A stretch of 38,049 nucleotides of DNA, taken from assembly GCA_002419445.1 (NCBI GenBank), contig DIGC01000113.1, positions 1 to 38,049 on the forward strand, in the 5' to 3' direction. This DNA comes from Caryophanales bacterium UBA5732. GTDB taxonomy: Bacteria; Bacillota_I; Bacilli_A; Izemoplasmatales; Hujiaoplasmataceae. The notes below the pieces were generated by a model. That model worked only from the letters and a program-made list of their open reading frames with translations, did no database searches and had not been told where the DNA came from. A program made the translations under genes and the position numbers. Every line of letters starts with the position of its first letter. The first letter of the stretch is position 1. This document shows, in pieces, positions 17,271-25,976 of the stretch.

Positions 17271-18407
17271 TTAGTTATTAAAATTAATCAGTTTTATAAT
17301 TTCAATCACACAATTTTTAAGCATAGTTTTTGAATTATCCTTATGAATTGCTTCATAGTAATCAATTGGTCTATTTATTATTGAAAACATGGAAGTTATT
17401 CCTATTTCATGAAGTTTTTCTGCAGATTCATCGACAACTCCGGCAATTGCGATAACAGGTATTTTATATTTTAAACCTAAAGCGCCGATTCCTGACAAAA
17501 CCTTACCCATCGCTGATTGCTTATCAATTTTACCTTCTCCAGTAATGATTAAATTTGAAGTGCCGGCAAATTCATCTAAATTCAATCTGTCGAAGATGAT
17601 ATCAACTCCAGGGTTTAACTTAGCATTAAAGAAGGTATAGAAAGTATATCCTAAGCCGCCAGCAGCTCCTGAACCTGGCTTTTGTGAATAATCAACATTC
17701 ATTAATTTGGTAGCGACCAAACTAAAATTTTTTAATCCTGAATCCAACTCTTTTACTGCGTTTTTATTAGCACCTTTTTGAGGACCATAGACATAAGCCG
17801 CTCCATTTTGTCCAAAGAGTGGATTGTTGACATCGGATGCGATTAGAAATTTTGATTCTTTAATTCTTTCGTCAAAATCCGTAACATCAATTCTATCAAT
17901 CAATTTTAAAGAAATACCAACTGGTTTCAATAAATTGTTTTCTTTATCATAAAACTTCATTCCTAAAAAACTTAGCATTCCGATACCGGCATCATTCGTA
18001 CCGCTCCCGCCAATACCAATTATGAAGTCTCTAATTCCTTTATCAAGAGCGTCTTTTATTAATTCGCCAACACCATAAGTAGTAGTATAAAGCGGATTTT
18101 TTTCTTTTTCACTGAGGAGCGTCAACCCACAAGAGATAGCTGATTCGATAATAGCGGTTTTTTCATTAAAGATACCATAAACTCCATCGATTTCTCTCAT
18201 TAAAGGATCTTTGATTTCAAGAAAAATCTTTTCACCGTTTAAGGCATCAATTAAAGTTTCAACTGTACCTTCGCCGCCATCGGCTACTGGTCTTTTGATG
18301 ACTTCAATATCAGGGTTAACATGTTTAATGCCTTGTTCAACCTCATTACAAGCTTCAAGTGCAGTTAAAGAACCTTTGAAAGAATCCATCGCAACGAGAA
18401 TTTTCAT
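17271..18407 (-). CDS. glxK: Glycerate kinase (GlxK/GarK family)
   Basis: 378 residues from ATG 18407-18405; GGAGGTG at 18420-18414 fixes this start over an in-frame ATG six codons upstream. MKILVAMDSFKGSLTALEA at the N-terminus, PVADGGEGTVETL, the GGSGTNDAG block, and KPGSGAAGGLGY are hallmarks of the glycerate kinase family that phosphorylates D-glycerate to 2-phosphoglycerate (class II, not the P-loop GlpX-type). It is cytoplasmic and of typical length (about 375-385). It lies downstream of the tetR gene in the same direction but a terminator separates them, so it probably has its own promoter. No other glyoxylate or tartronate pathway genes are nearby. Confidence 0.92.
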   Translation of the reverse strand: MKILVAMDSFKGSLTALEACNEVEQGIKHVNPDIEVIKRPVADGGEGTVETLIDALNGEKIFLEIKDPLMREIDGVYGIFNEKTAIIESAISCGLTLLSEKEKNPLYTTTYGVGELIKDALDKGIRDFIIGIGGSGTNDAGIGMLSFLGMKFYDKENNLLKPVGISLKLIDRIDVTDFDERIKESKFLIASDVNNPLFGQNGAAYVYGPQKGANKNAVKELDSGLKNFSLVATKLMNVDYSQKPGSGAAGGLGYTFYTFFNAKLNPGVDIIFDRLNLDEFAGTSNLIITGEGKIDKQSAMGKVLSGIGALGLKYKIPVIAIAGVVDESAEKLHEIGITSMFSIINRPIDYYEAIHKDNSKTMLKNCVIEIIKLINFNN

Positions 18408-18448
18408 ATTGTTCACCTCCATCACTAAAGTATTTTAACATAAATAAA

Positions 18449-18480
18449 AAGAAAAGGCTAAAAAAATTTAGCCTTTTTTG
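18449..18480 (-). terminator. Terminator of the tetR gene
   Basis: AAAAGGCTAAA / TTTAGCCTTTT arms form an 11-base stem, with T-runs on the minus strand after it. The tetR stop codon lies inside the stem. Confidence 0.75.
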
Positions 18481-19085
18481 CTGTTAAATATACCGTTTTG
18501 CAGTAACTTCATACTTTCATCAACGACGAAATCAACATCTTTTTCTGTGGCGTTTTCATTGAAAACAATTTGTAATCCCACAAAATTCGAAATGCCCATT
18601 AAGATGTATGAGACAGTTTCTAAATCAATATCATCTCTTATTTCTCCACTTTCAACGAAAGGCTTCAAATGATTTACATAAGAACTGGCGAAACTCATAT
18701 AATATTCTCTAAAAATATTTTGGTCGACGAACAGCGATTCCCAAACAAGTTTATAAGCTAACGGATCTTCCTTAACATACATGATGAAGGCTTTTAATCC
18801 AGCTCTTTCCATTTCTAAACGAGTTTTACAATTTTTTGTGGCATCAGTAGCTGATCTTCTAATATTATGTCTATATTCATCAAGTAGATAAAGATACAAA
18901 GCTAATTTACTATCAAAGTAGATGTAAAACGTACCGGCAGCGACTTTTGCTTTAGAAATTATGTCGTTTATGGAAGTTGAATTGTATCCAGCTTTTCCAT
19001 ATAATAATTTACCAGATTTGATAATTTTCTTGAATGACTTTAATCCAACTTTAGTTTTTGGAAGACGCGTTTCTTGTTTATTCAT
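18468..19085 (-). CDS. TetR/AcrR family regulator (FadR-like)
   Basis: 205 residues from ATG 19085-19083 with GGTGAT before it; an ORF start 18 codons further upstream has no ribosome site. An N-terminal helix-turn-helix at about 20-60 shows the TetR pattern GYNSTSINDIISKAKVAAGTFYIYFDSKLALY. The C-terminal helical half would bind an effector. It is divergent from the thiolase/LIV operon, and two ATGAA-N6-TTCAT inverted repeats lie between the two genes. B. subtilis FadR, a TetR protein controlling fatty acid degradation and releasing DNA on long acyl-CoA, binds a similar TGAAT...ATTCA operator, so an acyl-CoA effector is a fair guess. Confidence 0.88.
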   Translation of the reverse strand: MNKQETRLPKTKVGLKSFKKIIKSGKLLYGKAGYNSTSINDIISKAKVAAGTFYIYFDSKLALYLYLLDEYRHNIRRSATDATKNCKTRLEMERAGLKAFIMYVKEDPLAYKLVWESLFVDQNIFREYYMSFASSYVNHLKPFVESGEIRDDIDLETVSYILMGISNFVGLQIVFNENATEKDVDFVVDESMKLLQNGIFNSKKG

Positions 19086-19132
19086 ATTATCACCGTTTAC
19101 ATTGTAAATTAAAAGGTTATAAAATACAAGCA

Positions 19133-19167
19133 TTTTCATGAAAATATTTACATGAATAAAGATTCAT
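19133..19167. promoter_or_regulatory. TetR operator candidate 1 and adjacent palindrome
   Basis: ATGAATAAAGATTCAT (19152-19167) is an ATGAA-N6-TTCAT inverted repeat. Beside it lies a 12-base perfect palindrome TTTTCATGAAAA (19133-19144) that overlaps the likely -35 of the minus-strand tetR promoter (TATAAC box at 19121-19116). Autoregulation of tetR is inferred. Confidence 0.5.
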
Positions 19168-19289
19168 AAATATGATTTTATGTAAAGGGTTTTATAAAAA
19201 GAACAAGCATTTCGCTGAACTTGGCTTTATTCTAATGATTTGTCCTTTGTAACCCTATATATGGGCTTTTGTATTTTTTAGAAAAAAAA

Positions 19290-19305
19290 GTGAAAGCGCT
19301 TGACA
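19290..19305 (+). promoter_or_regulatory. cre-like site overlapping the operon -35
   Basis: TGAAAGCGCTTGACA matches the first 12 positions of the CcpA cre consensus TGWAARCGYTWNCW and has a palindromic AAGCGCTT centre, but the last two positions do not fit. It overlaps the -35 box, where binding would repress. Confidence 0.3.
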
Positions 19306-19329
19306 TTTCTATCTATATTTGATTATAAT
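19300..19329 (+). promoter_or_regulatory. Sigma-A promoter of the thiolase/LIV operon
   Basis: TTGACA (19300-19305) and TATAAT (19324-19329) with an 18-base spacer, upstream of the thiolase GTG at 19391. Confidence 0.82.
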
Positions 19330-19336
19330 TATGATG

Positions 19337-19360
19337 AAATATGAAGTTTTATTCATATTT
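19337..19360 (+). promoter_or_regulatory. TetR operator candidate 2, just downstream of the promoter
   Basis: Arms AAATATGAA (19337-19345) and TTCATATTT (19352-19360) with a six-base spacer form a perfect nine-base inverted repeat. Its core is ATGAA-N6-TTCAT, the same as candidate 1, and it covers the start of transcription, a classic roadblock position. Confidence 0.6.
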
Positions 19361-19390
19361 GTAATTAAAATAAATAGGAGGTTTTTGTCA

Positions 19391-20596
19391 GTGAGTAAAA
19401 AAGTTTATATTGTCGGAGCGAAAAGAAGTCCTATCGGTTCATTCTTAGGAACGTTGAAAGATGTCCATCCTAGAGATATGGGTTCACAAGTGTTAAAAGC
19501 ATTATTAGAAGAAACAAAAGTACCAGTTGATAAAATTAGCGAAGTTATTGTTGGTAATATTTTACCAGCTAATATCAGCCAAGGAATAGCAAGACAAATT
19601 TCTATTACAGCGGGAATTCCTGATACAGTTCCAGCTTATTCATTAAACATGGTATGCGGTAGCGGTATGAAATCAATTATAAATGCTTATGTTGGCATTC
19701 AAGCAGGTTTTACTGAATTAGTGGTAGCTGGTGGCGTTGAGTCAATGTCAGGTGCTCCATTTATGGTTTCGGGAAAAGTAAGATCTGGTAATAAAATGGG
19801 CAACATGGAATTAGTTGACCATATTTTAGCTGACGCTTTGACAGATGCTTTCGGTAATATGCATATGGGTATTACTGCAGAAAACATTGTTGCTAAACAC
19901 GGATTAACAAGAGAAGCTCAAGATAAATTCGCTTATGAATCACAAGTAAAAGCCATTAATGCAATCGATTCCGGAAGATTTAAAGATGAAATTGTTCCGA
20001 TAGTTATAAAGGGTAGAAAAGGCGACACAGTATTTGAAAACGATGAATATCCAAATAGAACAACTTCTCTTGAAGTATTAGCAAAATTAAGACCGGCTTT
20101 TACCAAAGACGGTTCAGTGACCGCTGGTAATTCTTCGGGAATTAATGACGGTGCTTCATTTATGATTATCGCAAGTGAAGAAGCGGTTAAAAAATACAAT
20201 TTACGGGTTCTAGCTGAAATAGTCGCAGTCGGCCAAGGCGGGGTAGACCCTAATTTTATGGGTCTAGGTCCGGTTCCGGCAATTAGAAATTTATTAAAAA
20301 ATTATAATTTAAAATTGCAAGATATCGAATTGTTTGAACTTAATGAAGCTTTTGCGGCTCAAAGTCTTGGTGTTGTCAAAGAATTATCTCAAGAACATGG
20401 CGTTACAGAAGAAGAAATCTTAGCTAAAACAAATCCTAATGGTGGAGCTATTGCTTTAGGTCATCCGGTAGGCGTTAGTGGTAATAGAATCGTTGTTACA
20501 TTAATTCATGAAATGATAAAACAAAATAAACATTTAGGTTTAGCTAGTTTATGTATCGGTGGCGGTATGGGTACTGCTGTCGTAATTAAAAGATAA
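19391..20596 (+). CDS. Acetyl-CoA acetyltransferase (thiolase)
   Basis: 401 residues from GTG 19391, nine bases after TAGGAGG; a longer frame from 19319 lacks a ribosome site and family match. It is a cytoplasmic thiolase that interconverts two acetyl-CoA with acetoacetyl-CoA, or cleaves longer 3-ketoacyl-CoA. The nucleophile is C89 in LNMVCGSGMK, with H358 in GGAIALGHPVG and C388 in CIGGGMGT, all conserved. The first gene of the operon, it probably supplies or consumes acetoacetyl-CoA with the adjacent reductase. Chain-length preference cannot be read from sequence. Position behind two putative TetR operators suggests acyl-CoA-responsive control. Confidence 0.92.
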   Translation: MSKKVYIVGAKRSPIGSFLGTLKDVHPRDMGSQVLKALLEETKVPVDKISEVIVGNILPANISQGIARQISITAGIPDTVPAYSLNMVCGSGMKSIINAYVGIQAGFTELVVAGGVESMSGAPFMVSGKVRSGNKMGNMELVDHILADALTDAFGNMHMGITAENIVAKHGLTREAQDKFAYESQVKAINAIDSGRFKDEIVPIVIKGRKGDTVFENDEYPNRTTSLEVLAKLRPAFTKDGSVTAGNSSGINDGASFMIIASEEAVKKYNLRVLAEIVAVGQGGVDPNFMGLGPVPAIRNLLKNYNLKLQDIELFELNEAFAAQSLGVVKELSQEHGVTEEEILAKTNPNGGAIALGHPVGVSGNRIVVTLIHEMIKQNKHLGLASLCIGGGMGTAVVIKR

Positions 20597-20610
20597 GGAG
20601 AATTTTAAAA

Positions 20611-21330
20611 ATGAAATTAAAAGATAAAGTAGCGGTTGTAACAGGTGGAGCCAAGGGTATTGGTGCAGAAATCGCTAAAGCATTCGCTCTTGAAGGAGCG
20701 AAAGTTGTAGCTGTTGATATGGGCGAAATGACTTATGCACAAGAAAACGTAGAGTTCTATCGTTTAAATATTACCGATACTGAAGGTTGCAAAACTTTCT
20801 TTGATGATATGATTGCTAAATTCGGAAAAATAGACATTTTAGTGAATAACGCTGGAATTACTAGAGATGCAATGACTAGAAAAATGACTGATGAAATGTG
20901 GGACGCTGTTATCAACGTTAACTTAAAAGGTATCTTTAACTTAGTTAGATATATTGGCCCGCAAATGGAAACAAACAATTACGGGTCAATCATTAACATT
21001 TCTTCTGTAGTTGGTGTTTTTGGCAATATCGGACAAGCTAATTACGCAGCTACAAAAGCAGGCGTTATCGGTTTAACAAAAACTTGGGCAAAAGAATTCG
21101 CAAGAAAAGGTGCGCCAGTTAGAGTTAATGCCATCGCTCCTGGATATGTCATGACTGATATTTTAAAAACCGTTCCTCAAGAATTACTTGATCAATTCGC
21201 AGCTCTGACGATGTTAAAACGTTTAGGTCAACCTGAAGAAATCGCTAAAGTTGCTCTATTCTTAGCTAGTGATGATGCATCTTATATTACCGGACAAACT
21301 ATTCAAGCCGATGGAGGCATGAGACTTTAA
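20611..21330 (+). CDS. 3-oxoacyl-(ACP/CoA) reductase, SDR family
   Basis: 239 residues, 14 bases after the thiolase, with AAGGAG before the ATG. A Rossmann-fold short-chain dehydrogenase: TGGAKGIG (11-18) for NAD(P), NNAG (79-82), catalytic S132, Y145 and K149, and an intact C-terminal NGGM-like end (QADGGMRL). It resembles both FabG (3-oxoacyl-ACP reductase) and PhaB (acetoacetyl-CoA reductase). Next to a thiolase and away from fab genes, the PhaB-like reaction, acetoacetyl-CoA to (R)-3-hydroxybutyryl-CoA or its reverse, is the better guess. No PHB synthase gene is in the window. Confidence 0.88.
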   Translation: MKLKDKVAVVTGGAKGIGAEIAKAFALEGAKVVAVDMGEMTYAQENVEFYRLNITDTEGCKTFFDDMIAKFGKIDILVNNAGITRDAMTRKMTDEMWDAVINVNLKGIFNLVRYIGPQMETNNYGSIINISSVVGVFGNIGQANYAATKAGVIGLTKTWAKEFARKGAPVRVNAIAPGYVMTDILKTVPQELLDQFAALTMLKRLGQPEEIAKVALFLASDDASYITGQTIQADGGMRL

Positions 21331-21357
21331 AAATATAAAAAGAAAGATGTGATTTAT

Positions 21358-22383
21358 ATGGAAAAGCCAACTGTCGGAATTGTTGGTACTGGTATTTATT
21401 TACCAGATAGCTATTTGACTGCCAAAGAAATCTCTGAACAAACAAAGGGCGTTTGGTCAGAAGAAGCAGTCAAAGAAAAGCTCGGAATTGTTAAAAAAAC
21501 TGTTCCTGGAGAAAATGATGGAACTCAAGAAATGGGAGTTTTAGCTGCTCTTGACGCTTTGAAAAACACAGGAGTAGACCCTAAAGATATTGATGTTATT
21601 ATCTGTGTCGGTGAAGAGTGGAAAGAATATCCTTTAACGACAAGCGCTCTATATATTCAAGACAAAATTGGAGCTGTTAATGCTTGGGGTATTGATGTAG
21701 CTAACAGGTGCTGTACAACTGTTTCAGCAATGAAAATGGCTAAAGACATGTTGATAGCTGATGATACTGTCAATCTAATCATGGTTGTCGGTGGCTATAG
21801 AAACGGTGATTTTGTTGATTATACTGATAAAGATATGTCAATGATGTACAATTTAGGTGCCGGTGGCGGAGCGATTATTTTAAAGAAAAATTACAATAAA
21901 AACTTACTTTTAGGTTCACATATTATCGCTGATGGTTCTTTATCTAGAACTGCCGGTGTTGAGATTGGTGGAACTGCAAATCCTATCACTTGTGACAATT
22001 TAGAAGAAAGCAAGAAATCCTTACGTCTGATGGACCCAAAAAAGATGAAAGATCGTCTAAATGTTGTTTCAATGCCGAATTGGTTTATGTGCATTGATAA
22101 AGCTTTGGAAAAGTCTAATCTTGAAAGAAAAGATATTGATTATTTAGCAATTCTTCATATTAAAAGATCAGGGCATCAAAGCATGTTGGATGAACTAGGA
22201 TTAAAAGAAGATCAATCAATATATCTAGAAGACTATGGCCATATCGGCCAAGTTGACCAAATTCTTTCTCTGCATAAGGCTTTGAAAGAAAAGAAGGTTA
22301 AGGATGGTAGTGTCGTCTGTATGATAGCCGCTGGTATTGGCTATGTTTGGGCAGCCAATATCATCAAGTGGGGAGGGGTTTAA
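21358..22383 (+). CDS. KAS III / HMG-CoA-synthase-like thiolase-fold protein
   Basis: 341 residues from ATG 21358, where GATGTGA gives a usable ribosome site; a GTG at 21349 does not. The fold and length match 3-oxoacyl-ACP synthase III (FabH) and archaeal-type HMG-CoA synthases. The likely nucleophile is C118 (or C119) in ANRCCTTV and a His is kept at 267 (ILHIKRSG). Where FabH has the Asn of GNTSAA, this protein has EDYGHIGQVD (291-300), with H295 at the Asn site. A normal decarboxylating KAS III reaction is therefore doubtful; it may condense, cleave or hydrolyse an acyl-CoA. It sits between the reductase and the transporter genes of the same operon. Confidence 0.72.
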   Translation: MEKPTVGIVGTGIYLPDSYLTAKEISEQTKGVWSEEAVKEKLGIVKKTVPGENDGTQEMGVLAALDALKNTGVDPKDIDVIICVGEEWKEYPLTTSALYIQDKIGAVNAWGIDVANRCCTTVSAMKMAKDMLIADDTVNLIMVVGGYRNGDFVDYTDKDMSMMYNLGAGGGAIILKKNYNKNLLLGSHIIADGSLSRTAGVEIGGTANPITCDNLEESKKSLRLMDPKKMKDRLNVVSMPNWFMCIDKALEKSNLERKDIDYLAILHIKRSGHQSMLDELGLKEDQSIYLEDYGHIGQVDQILSLHKALKEKKVKDGSVVCMIAAGIGYVWAANIIKWGGV

Positions 22384-22384
22384 G

Positions 22385-23485
22385 ATGCCGGGTATTGATG
22401 TCGCTGTTAGACAAATATTAATAATAATATTGGGATTAATTGCGATTTATGCCGCGCTTGATCTTTTTTGGCTTCGCAAACAAACTCACAAATCATTGTA
22501 TCGTTCAAGAGCTCTAAACGTCTTAATTGTCTTAAGCATATTGACTATGATTGTCATCAGTGCCAGGTTATTCACTTTGCCTATCATAATTCAGATATTA
22601 TTGCTTAATACAATTGATTTAAGTATTTTAATCTTGGCAACTACCGCAGTTGTCCTAATCTTTAAAACTTCAGTAACCACCAACTTTGCTCAAGGAATGA
22701 TGGCGACTTTCGGGGCATTTTTCGCTGCCTCAGTTGTTATGAAGTTGATTGATAACGGAAGCACTAATATGACTTTGATACTTTTTGCTGGTTTATTTGC
22801 GGGTATCGTAATTTCGTTCCTGCTAGGCTTATTCATTGATGTCATGATAATTAGAAAAGGAAAAAATGTTAATTCTGTTGGTAAACAGATGATAACTATG
22901 GGTCTTGTCATGGTTATCATGGGTATTATTCCGGTAATATTTGGTTCTAATCCGATAGTTTTACCGGCATTTTCGGTAGATGTCAAAATCTTTAATATCG
23001 GTGATTATCCAATGGTTATCCCAGTTCAGAATCTTTATGCAATAGCGATTACCGTGATAGTGTTAGCGGCGCTATTCATCGCTCTAAGATTTACTAAATG
23101 GGGGTTGGGGGTTAGAGCCACAGCTTCTAGTGAAACTATTGCCAGCATGATGGGAGTGAATACCCATGTCATCACGGCTATGAGTTGGGCAATCGCTGGA
23201 GGTTTGGGTGCGATAGCGGCTTTCTTCTATGCTTCGATGGGTACGCAAGTACAAGTTGCTTCTATGGTTCCTGTTCAGGTTAATGCCTTTATGGCTGCCG
23301 TTTTGGGTAGTTTTGGATCATTTGGCGGATCAATTATCGGTGCGATTTTAATTAATGTTTTCTCTTCGATAGCTCCATATTACAACGGAACTTGGCAATT
23401 GGTAATTGTTTATGGAATTATACTCTTGATTGTTTTAGCCAAACCATTAGGATTGTTCGGCAAAAAGATTGCGAAGAAGGTGTAG
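22385..23485 (+). CDS. livH: LIV-type ABC transporter permease (LivH-like)
   Basis: 366 residues from ATG 22385, after GGGGAGGGG and one base past the upstream stop. A polytopic permease of the branched-chain amino acid (HAAT) group: about nine to ten hydrophobic segments, the LivH landmark RFTKWGLGVRATASSETIASMMGVN in the cytoplasmic coupling region, and GSFGSFGGSIIGA near the end. An unusually long N-terminal part (about residues 1-75, two TMs) precedes the core. It pairs with the LivM-like permease to form the channel. Substrate identity is open; LIV systems carry amino acids, but also amides, urea and carboxylates. Confidence 0.9.
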   Translation: MPGIDVAVRQILIIILGLIAIYAALDLFWLRKQTHKSLYRSRALNVLIVLSILTMIVISARLFTLPIIIQILLLNTIDLSILILATTAVVLIFKTSVTTNFAQGMMATFGAFFAASVVMKLIDNGSTNMTLILFAGLFAGIVISFLLGLFIDVMIIRKGKNVNSVGKQMITMGLVMVIMGIIPVIFGSNPIVLPAFSVDVKIFNIGDYPMVIPVQNLYAIAITVIVLAALFIALRFTKWGLGVRATASSETIASMMGVNTHVITAMSWAIAGGLGAIAAFFYASMGTQVQVASMVPVQVNAFMAAVLGSFGSFGGSIIGAILINVFSSIAPYYNGTWQLVIVYGIILLIVLAKPLGLFGKKIAKKV

Positions 23486-23488
23486 ACT

Positions 23489-24580
23489 ATGTTGAAACTT
23501 AAAAATGTCTTGGCAAACTTTAAAAAACAATTTCTTTCAATATCTAAACATCCATATTTCGGTTTTATCGTTTTAGGGTTGATATTCCTGTTTGCCTTAT
23601 TTTTGAGAAATATGGGATTACTTACAATTTCGGTGATTAACACTTTCACCTTAGTAATGATTTATTCTGTTGTCGCAATGGGCTTTTCGTTACTACTCGG
23701 TTTCGGCGGCTTGGCTTCACTGGGAACAGCAGGGCTAGTGGGACTTGGGTCATTTATCATGGGATATTTCCATGGCATCGGTGGCATGTCGTTTGGAATG
23801 ACTATAGTTATATCAATCATCATTGCCTTAGCTGTGGGATTGTTAGTAGGTTTCATTTCCTTGAGAATAGAAGGTATGTATCTGGCAATTATCACTCTTG
23901 GTCTAGGTGAGATGCTAAGACAATTTTTCATTAGTTATGATACATTCACCGGCGGATTTACCGGAACTTCTCTAAGAAGTTTCAAAATCTTTGGAAAATT
24001 GTTCGAAAGTGGTAATGACAATTATTTTAATACAGTCTATATAATCGTCATTATCTGCTTCATTTTGGCGATGGTAGCGACTATCAATATTATTAAAAGT
24101 CCAACTGGAAGAGCTTTGCTTTCCATGAAAAACAGCGAGTCAGCGGCTCAATCAATGGGAATAAGCATTATCAAATACAGACTTTTAGCATTTATTCTTT
24201 CATCTGTATTTGCGGTATTGGGTGGAGTGTTATATATCCTGCATACCAAGTTTTCTTATCCACCGCAATGGAACTTAAGTTATTCATTGGACATCCTAGC
24301 GGCCGTTATCGTTGGTGGTGCTCAATCAATTTATGGCATCATCATCGGCGTGTTTCTGATTTTTGGTTTAAAAGTATCGGTTTTGAACTATATACCGTTT
24401 TTTTCCAATAATCCAGCTTTGATTGTAATTTTTAATGGGGTTTTAATTGTTTTGGTAGTAATGTTCTATCCCGGTGGTTTAATCAGATTATTACAGACGT
24501 CATGGTTTAAACTTAAAATTAAATTGGCTAAAATCAAGATGAAATGGAGGACTTATCGCTATGGCAAAGATGATGAATAA
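23489..24580 (+). CDS. livM: LIV-type ABC transporter permease (LivM-like)
   Basis: 363 residues, three bases after livH. Multiple TMs and the LivM signature features: LGFGGLASLGTAGLVGLG (about 71-88), IEGMYLAIITLGLGEMLRQ and SPTGRALLSMKNSESAAQSMG (coupling loop), then VGGAQSIYGIIIG. The C-terminus is a basic tail (KLKIKLAKIKMKWRTYR) that overlaps the start of livG by 20 bases. It partners LivH in the membrane. Confidence 0.9.
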   Translation: MLKLKNVLANFKKQFLSISKHPYFGFIVLGLIFLFALFLRNMGLLTISVINTFTLVMIYSVVAMGFSLLLGFGGLASLGTAGLVGLGSFIMGYFHGIGGMSFGMTIVISIIIALAVGLLVGFISLRIEGMYLAIITLGLGEMLRQFFISYDTFTGGFTGTSLRSFKIFGKLFESGNDNYFNTVYIIVIICFILAMVATINIIKSPTGRALLSMKNSESAAQSMGISIIKYRLLAFILSSVFAVLGGVLYILHTKFSYPPQWNLSYSLDILAAVIVGGAQSIYGIIIGVFLIFGLKVSVLNYIPFFSNNPALIVIFNGVLIVLVVMFYPGGLIRLLQTSWFKLKIKLAKIKMKWRTYRYGKDDE

Positions 24581-25976
24581 TCTCCTGATTAAAGTCTACC
24601 AACAAATCTTGATTAGAATTGAAGATAAAGCAAAATTTAAAAAGGATTATTCTGAAGTTGTTCTGGCAAGAAAAAGATTAAGAGCTGAAAACAGAATCAA
24701 TAGTTTTGAAGATAATTTATCAGCAAAATGCTTGGTACTTGCACTAAAGTATAGCGTCAACAATGATGCGACAAAAGAATTAATCGCCAGCAAAGTCCAG
24801 AAAATTGAAAATAAATTTTATTGGCGAAAAAGAGCTTTAAAGACAAGTTTTGAACGGAAAAGTGCTAAAGCTGAAGATAAATCAGCCGTAGAAAAAACTT
24901 TTTTCGATAAAGCTAGAGAACTTGACAACGAGTTAAGCAAAGAAATAGAAACTATCAATCAAAAATATTCGGGAATAAAATCTAACCTAGAGCAGTACAA
25001 CACAGAAGTTAAAGAATTAGAAATAAAAACTTTAGAAAAGATTGCGCAGATTGAAAGAAAATCAGCTTCTAGTCTTGAAGATTTTAAGAAAAAAACTGAT
25101 AATAAAATTGAACTACTCAATAAATTTGGTAAATACTTTAAAGACAAATTGTTCGCTCTTGTAGATCAGACCAAAATCAATAATTATGGTTTGGATGAAG
25201 ATGTAATTTTAAGATTGGATAACCTAACCATGAGGTTTGGTGGCTTATTGGCTGTCGATCATTTAAGCTTTGATGTTAAAGAAGGCGAAATTTTTGGTCT
25301 TATTGGTCCTAATGGTGCTGGTAAAACCACTGTATTCAACTGTATTACCAAGTTTTATAAACCTTTCGATGGCAAGATGTATTTTCGTAAAAACAAGATT
25401 GATACTGTTTTCTTGAATGATTACAAGGTTCATCAAATAATTAAACAAGGAATTGTAAGAACCTTCCAAAATGTTGAGTTGATTTGGGAACTTACAGTAA
25501 TTGACAACTTATTAGTAGCGGCTCATACGTTGTTTAAAACCGGATTTTTCGGCCAGTTGATTCATACTAGAAAATTACGTCAAGAAGAGTTGGTTTTAAG
25601 AAAGAAAGCGGAAAATGTTTTAACAAAAATAGGTCTTTTAGCATATAAAGACTCATATCCGTTAGGACTTCCTTATGGCATTTTGAAAAAAATAGAGTTA
25701 GCCAGAACATTAATGGTTGAACCAAAGATGATCATCCTCGATGAACCGGCAGCTGGTTTGAATGATGCTGAAACTTTGGAACTTGCAAAACTCATTAAGA
25801 TGATTCGTGATGAAGAAAAAGTTACCATCTTCTTGGTCGAACATGACATGGGCTTGGTTATGGATATCTGCGATACGGTTTGCGCCATATCTTTTGGTAA
25901 AAGATTGGCAATCGGCACACCAAAAGAAATTCAAGAAAATAAATTGGTGCGCGATGCCTATTTAGGAGAAGAATAA
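24561..25976 (+). CDS. livG: LIV-type ABC ATPase (LivG-like) with long coiled-coil N-terminal extension
   Basis: 471 residues, against about 255 for ordinary LivG. Residues 1-210 are an extra highly charged, Lys/Glu-rich segment with strong coiled-coil character (about 70-190) and no TM; the ABC domain starts near 214. The ATPase motifs are complete: GPNGAGKTT (249-257), Q-loop FQN, signature LPYGILKKIELART (370-383, a LivG-type variant of LSGGQ), IILDEP (391-396) and H428. GGAGG lies about 13 bases before the ATG; internal Met codons could also be used but none removes the extension. The extension is absent from LivF. It may dock on the permease or on another partner. Confidence 0.87.
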   Translation: MAKMMNNLLIKVYQQILIRIEDKAKFKKDYSEVVLARKRLRAENRINSFEDNLSAKCLVLALKYSVNNDATKELIASKVQKIENKFYWRKRALKTSFERKSAKAEDKSAVEKTFFDKARELDNELSKEIETINQKYSGIKSNLEQYNTEVKELEIKTLEKIAQIERKSASSLEDFKKKTDNKIELLNKFGKYFKDKLFALVDQTKINNYGLDEDVILRLDNLTMRFGGLLAVDHLSFDVKEGEIFGLIGPNGAGKTTVFNCITKFYKPFDGKMYFRKNKIDTVFLNDYKVHQIIKQGIVRTFQNVELIWELTVIDNLLVAAHTLFKTGFFGQLIHTRKLRQEELVLRKKAENVLTKIGLLAYKDSYPLGLPYGILKKIELARTLMVEPKMIILDEPAAGLNDAETLELAKLIKMIRDEEKVTIFLVEHDMGLVMDICDTVCAISFGKRLAIGTPKEIQENKLVRDAYLGEE

